A stretch of DNA of 64,000 nucleotides, taken from NCBI GenBank assembly GCA_022605955.1, contig JAKCOZ010000015.1:6825287-6889286 (forward strand), written 5' to 3'. The stretch is from Rallus limicola (taxonomy: Eukaryota; Chordata; Aves; Gruiformes; Rallidae). Below the pieces are notes generated by a model, which was not told the origin of the DNA, ran no database searches, and saw only the letters and a program-made list of their open reading frames with translations. The translations under genes and the position numbers were made by a program. Numbering within the stretch: position 1 is the stretch's first letter; every line of letters starts with the position of its first letter. Of this stretch, positions 36,003 to 64,000 are shown in pieces.

Positions 36003-36013
36003 TTTATTTTATT
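36003..36013 (-). terminator. RAF1: Tandem RAF1 polyadenylation signals
   Basis: Two overlapping AATAAA hexamers read on the minus strand (36008-36013 and 36003-36008). They lie almost exactly 1 kb past the RAF1 stop codon, which agrees with a RAF1 3' UTR of about that length. Confidence 0.65.
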
Positions 36014-37008
36014 AAAATAAGATAATCAGAGGAACCTTGGCTTACAATAAATGCATTTTCTCAGGAGCAATAAAAACAAAATTAAAACCCAAATCAGCAA
36101 GAAAAACTGTATATGCTCAGTTTCCTCTTGATAGTGCATCTCTTGGACGACAGCTTCAGATGGGACGAAGACTATGCTCATTCTGCAGAAGTATAGGATA
36201 ATGTTAATTAGCCTCTCTCAGCCACAAAAGCCCGTCTTTCTGCACTTACCACCTCGCTGGGCTGCAAGAAACAAGTCAATAGTACCAAAGTAAGCTGCTT
36301 AAGTTACTGAAGATGACAATAGCAAGACTGGCTAGCTTCCTTCTCTGAGCAGTACGATTCAGAAGATATTCCATTCTTTTGCAAGAGTTTTTCTTCTATG
36401 TGCAAAACTATTGCAAACCTATTTTGTGTTGAATTAGCATTGTAACTTAGTTCATTGGCTTGATGAAAGCTCTCAGGCAGGAGCCAATTTCCAGAAGGTT
36501 GGGTTTTTTCCTCTTCCCTCAGACTTGGTTGCAGATGCCTGTTACAGGGAAAACCCCCTTCCCCCAGCTTGAAGTGGCATATGGCACGGGGCAATCAGGA
36601 GCACCATAATGCGTCGTCTCTCCTCTAACGCTGAGGCAAGCCATCCTTGCGTAAAAAATAGCAGTTTATCAACAGATCCCAATCAATCCAGAAACACTGC
36701 CAAAGAAACATCCACCGCTTCTGTATAGGGGAAGAATAAGGCTCAAGTGCATCTATTAAAAAAATAGTAATAGATCTCTTGATTTATAGTCTGTTAACTA
36801 TCCCAGTAAAAGAAACCGTAGAAAAAGGCAATGTGGAGCTGTGTCCCTGCAGGATAAGGACTGCAGAAATCCTTAGCAGCTTGTTCTTCAAACTGGGACG
36901 CAGATAATCCTGCTGGCACTGATCCTGTACACTGAGGCATTAAAAGCACAACTTCGGTTACTTCTGTTCCTTTCCCATCGCTGGAGACAAGGGAAGGGGA
37001 GCAGGATC
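36014..37008 (-). other. RAF1: RAF1 3' untranslated region (predicted)
   Basis: This stretch lies between the RAF1 stop codon and the tandem AATAAA hexamers. It carries no coding exon. Its extent depends on which poly(A) site is used and is inferred. Confidence 0.55.
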
Positions 37009-61045
<24,037 letters not shown>

Positions 61046-61054
61046 TGGTGCAGT

Positions 61055-64000
61055 CTAAGAAAGAAAAACAGAGAGTGTCAGGGAAAATTATAATATCCTT
61101 CGCTGTAAAGTAGTATCTTTCTTCCTGAGACAACAGACCTCACAGCCACTTTTGAAAGCATCTGAAAACTGCACTGCCTTCTCCCTCGTGACACGATCAA
61201 CCTACACATACATGGTACAGTTCACCCACATTTGCAAGATTAGCCTGAGTCTTGAAAGCATTTGACTTTCTGCACATAAACAGATCATCAGTAATATATG
61301 CATAATTCCTCTCACTGCATCTCTGGTTTCACAGGAACAGTTTACCATCGTGCTAATTTAGATAATCAATGTCTGAGGGGTCTTCAGAAACATGGCTAGA
61401 TGCTAGATCCAGGCCAGAAGTGCAGTCCTGTAAGTCAGACATGACATGCAAGCAGTAGCACAGACTGCACTGTTACAGAAAAGAGGTCCAACAGGAATTA
61501 TAATAAGAAGCATTCAATGAATAAATTCCATTTTTATCAGTAATTTTAGGGCTTTGGTTTGTGGGATTTTTGTTTGGTGGGGTTTTTTTGGTTTGCTTGT
61601 TTTCTGTGAGGGTGGGGTGGTGAGATTTTTTATTTTGTTTTTTAAAGAGTGGCAACTTTAATGCCATTAGAATGCAACAAAATACACAGCATTTTATTAG
61701 TACCACAATTTACATAGTACAAAACAGTGAAAGGAAACTTCTAAAGCCACACACTCACTGTGCTCAGTTACATTCCAGCATAAACCTCTCCTGGTGCAGG
61801 GATATGAACAACCCTCTTTCAAATCAGCATATAGTACTATTTTTGCATGTTCAGGGACAAAGATAAAGGTATCAGTGTATTTCTTTCCCCAGCTATCACA
61901 ACTTCAATGCAGCTTGAACTCCAAACTATAGTCCAAACGTATCTTACTCAAAACTAAGCAAAAACAAAGTCTGAAATAGTTTTCAACTGTGAAATGTACT
62001 CCCTGATGAATTTCCAAGCAGCCAGGTTTAGTACCAAACTTTCAAAAAGAAAATTAAAGAAGAACAATGAAAATAAGAACGAGAATTTATTTCCTCCATA
62101 AAGCTACATCCTTCTGTATATATCTGAGAAACTAATGTTCAGAATGACACAGTGCAAGTATGTATCTTTTGCCATGTTAGAAGATTGTTTCCAAATTAAT
62201 CTTCAGTGCTTGTGTCCACCACCTTTATTCCTCACCACCTCTACAAAAGGTGAGGAAAGCTGTATTAAAGCTGCAAAGCCAATAAGCAAATCAGTTAGGA
62301 AATTCCAAAATAAAGGTCTTCTAAGCTATCCTAAATGCATCCCCTTATGGCACAGAGAAGACATCCACTAAAAGACCTACATCATTCCCATGAAACTTTT
62401 AACAACTTAATTCAGTATGCAATACCAAACGCTCCTTTACTGACCATCAGTACCTATTAAAGTCTCATCCCATGTACCCATCCTGTACCCATTTGTTGCA
62501 AATTATGTGAACTCTCCAATTCATTTTCTTGTGCCTTTTTTTGTAGCACCCATGCCACAATAACCCAAACCAAACCATAAAAGTCTTTTCTTATCCACAT
62601 TCACATGCTTGTGTCAGTAAAAAGACAATGATGTTTGTTACAACTGAAGAGCTGAAGTAATGGAAATCAAGGGAAAAAAGATCTCCACTACTGTTAAGTG
62701 TCTGTTTTGGGATGCCCAGAAGGATAAACTTTCAATTTCAGAGTGTTTTCACTCACAGCACAACTCCAAAAAGCCTTAGCTAAATTTTAAATATTTAGCA
62801 GCGCTACAGACCTAAACCCAGATCTGAGCAGTAGCTAAGAAAGGAAACATGGAATGACCAACCTAAAGCAAAAGGTTTGGTTTACATGACACACCTACCA
62901 CCGCATGCAGCCTCTGCAACAGCGGGACTGCAGGCCTCACACTCTGCTACAAAGGGATCATCTGGTCAGTTCATGAACATTTCTTTCACTGACAATACAT
63001 AGTGACAACATACATACCCTCTCCTTCCCTCCTGCCAATTATTGCCATTGTCACATCGATGCCATCAGTTATGCAGGTCCAGTTGCTCAAAGGTTCAAAA
63101 TATCTGAACACTGGTAAGATTTAAAACTCAATACCCAATCAAAATCTAATAGGATTTAGATACTTGGATTTTTTTTTTTTTACATCTACAGCACCTCAAT
63201 GACAAGTCTTACGTTCAACATAAAACCAGAACAAGGAATGGGAAGACACAGAGACATGGAAAAAAGCAAAGAGGAGGGGAGATAAAACTCGAGGAATAAA
63301 CTGAGTTCAGCATGCACAAGCAACTACAACAATCTCACAATTCACATGCACTGCCCCACTGTCAGGAATCACAAATGTAGAAAATAAGGTGAGTTGCAAC
63401 AACTATATAACACACATGGGCAGCTAAAAGAGCAACCTGTTAGACAGTAATAATAAAACCAGGGAGGAGTTAGATAAGAGAGGTAAACCCAGACAGCTTG
63501 TTCTCTTCCTCCCCTTAACTGGCCTACTCTGAGGAACCTGACTTTATTTTACTCCTCCAGGTAATACATGAGACAAAACCAGAAGGGGAGCTCAGATGGA
63601 GTTCTCCAAGTTGTTACAAGGAATAGTGGAGTGACCTTCAAAACCTCCTTGTTGCTATTGCTGATGTTGACAACGCTCTAACATTACAGCCTCTACATCT
63701 GACATTTTAACATGCTGCCAACATTTCCTGAAAAATTTGAGAGGAACCAGGAAATGACAGAAAACTCAAGCTGGCACTTTGACAAAAGCCATGTTTTGTA
63801 CCAAAAAGGTATGAAAAAGACACTGCTAGAGCGGGGAGGTATCTCACCTGAAGAGGAAGGACCTATGGCACGCTGTAGAAAAGCCTGCTGGAGAAGATCA
63901 CAAAAACACTTTTTGAGGTTGTTGTACAATAGCTGTACAATACAAATAATTGTATCTTTGATTATACATTTTCATTTCTCTCCTAGGATCTTTACCACAA
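61055..64000 (-). other. RAF1: RAF1 intron 1 (partial)
   Basis: Everything to the right of the first RAF1 coding exon appears intronic. There is no CpG island, so the RAF1 promoter and non-coding exon 1 must lie beyond the window. I saw no other gene; a T13 run occurs near 63170. Confidence 0.7.

Overview
This is a piece of vertebrate nuclear DNA, almost certainly from a bird. It has spliced genes with GT-AG introns, CpG-island promoters, CR1 LINE fragments with the avian-type 3' end, and a solo LTR of an avian endogenous-retrovirus type. Four genes are recognised from their exons: TSEN2 (+), MKRN2OS (-), MKRN2 (+) and RAF1 (-). This is the block that lies downstream of PPARG on human 3p25 and in other amniotes. 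The retroviral LTR type suggests a neoavian bird rather than a galliform, but the sequence does not settle the species.

Layout. Positions 1-5930 are intergenic with no supported gene. A CpG island at about 5935-6560 holds the TSEN2 promoter and a predicted non-coding first exon. The TSEN2 coding exons run from 7005 to 16279 and give 458 residues. MKRN2OS is read right to left in four exons from 23373 to 19154 (223 residues). It starts inside a second CpG island (about 22500-24070), which it shares head-to-head with MKRN2. MKRN2 has eight exons from 23572 to 32590 (417 residues). Its stop codon lies inside a polyadenylation hexamer. A convergent gap of about 3.4 kb follows. RAF1 has 16 coding exons on the minus strand, from the start codon at 61045 to the stop at 37009 (647 residues). 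Its 3' UTR runs to tandem polyadenylation hexamers at 36003-36013. Its upstream non-coding exon(s) and promoter lie beyond 64000, so 61055-64000 is intron 1.

Function. TSEN2 is a catalytic subunit of the tRNA-splicing endonuclease. MKRN2 is a makorin RING-type E3 ubiquitin ligase with four CCCH zinc fingers. MKRN2OS is a small conserved protein of unknown role encoded opposite MKRN2. RAF1 is the MAP-kinase-kinase kinase that links RAS to MEK and ERK. All four reading frames are intact, splice phases agree across every junction, and the key catalytic or metal-binding residues are present. They are neighbours by conserved synteny, not members of one pathway.

No new multi-gene system was found. 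The observations most worth checking are small: the MKRN2 stop codon embedded in AATAAA, a (TC)n microsatellite serving as the RAF1 exon 7 acceptor tract, a poor 5' splice site at RAF1 exon 13, a predicted uORF overlapping the TSEN2 start, a 248-codon frame running through MKRN2 intron 5 into exon 6, and a solo LTR with a perfect 5-bp target duplication.
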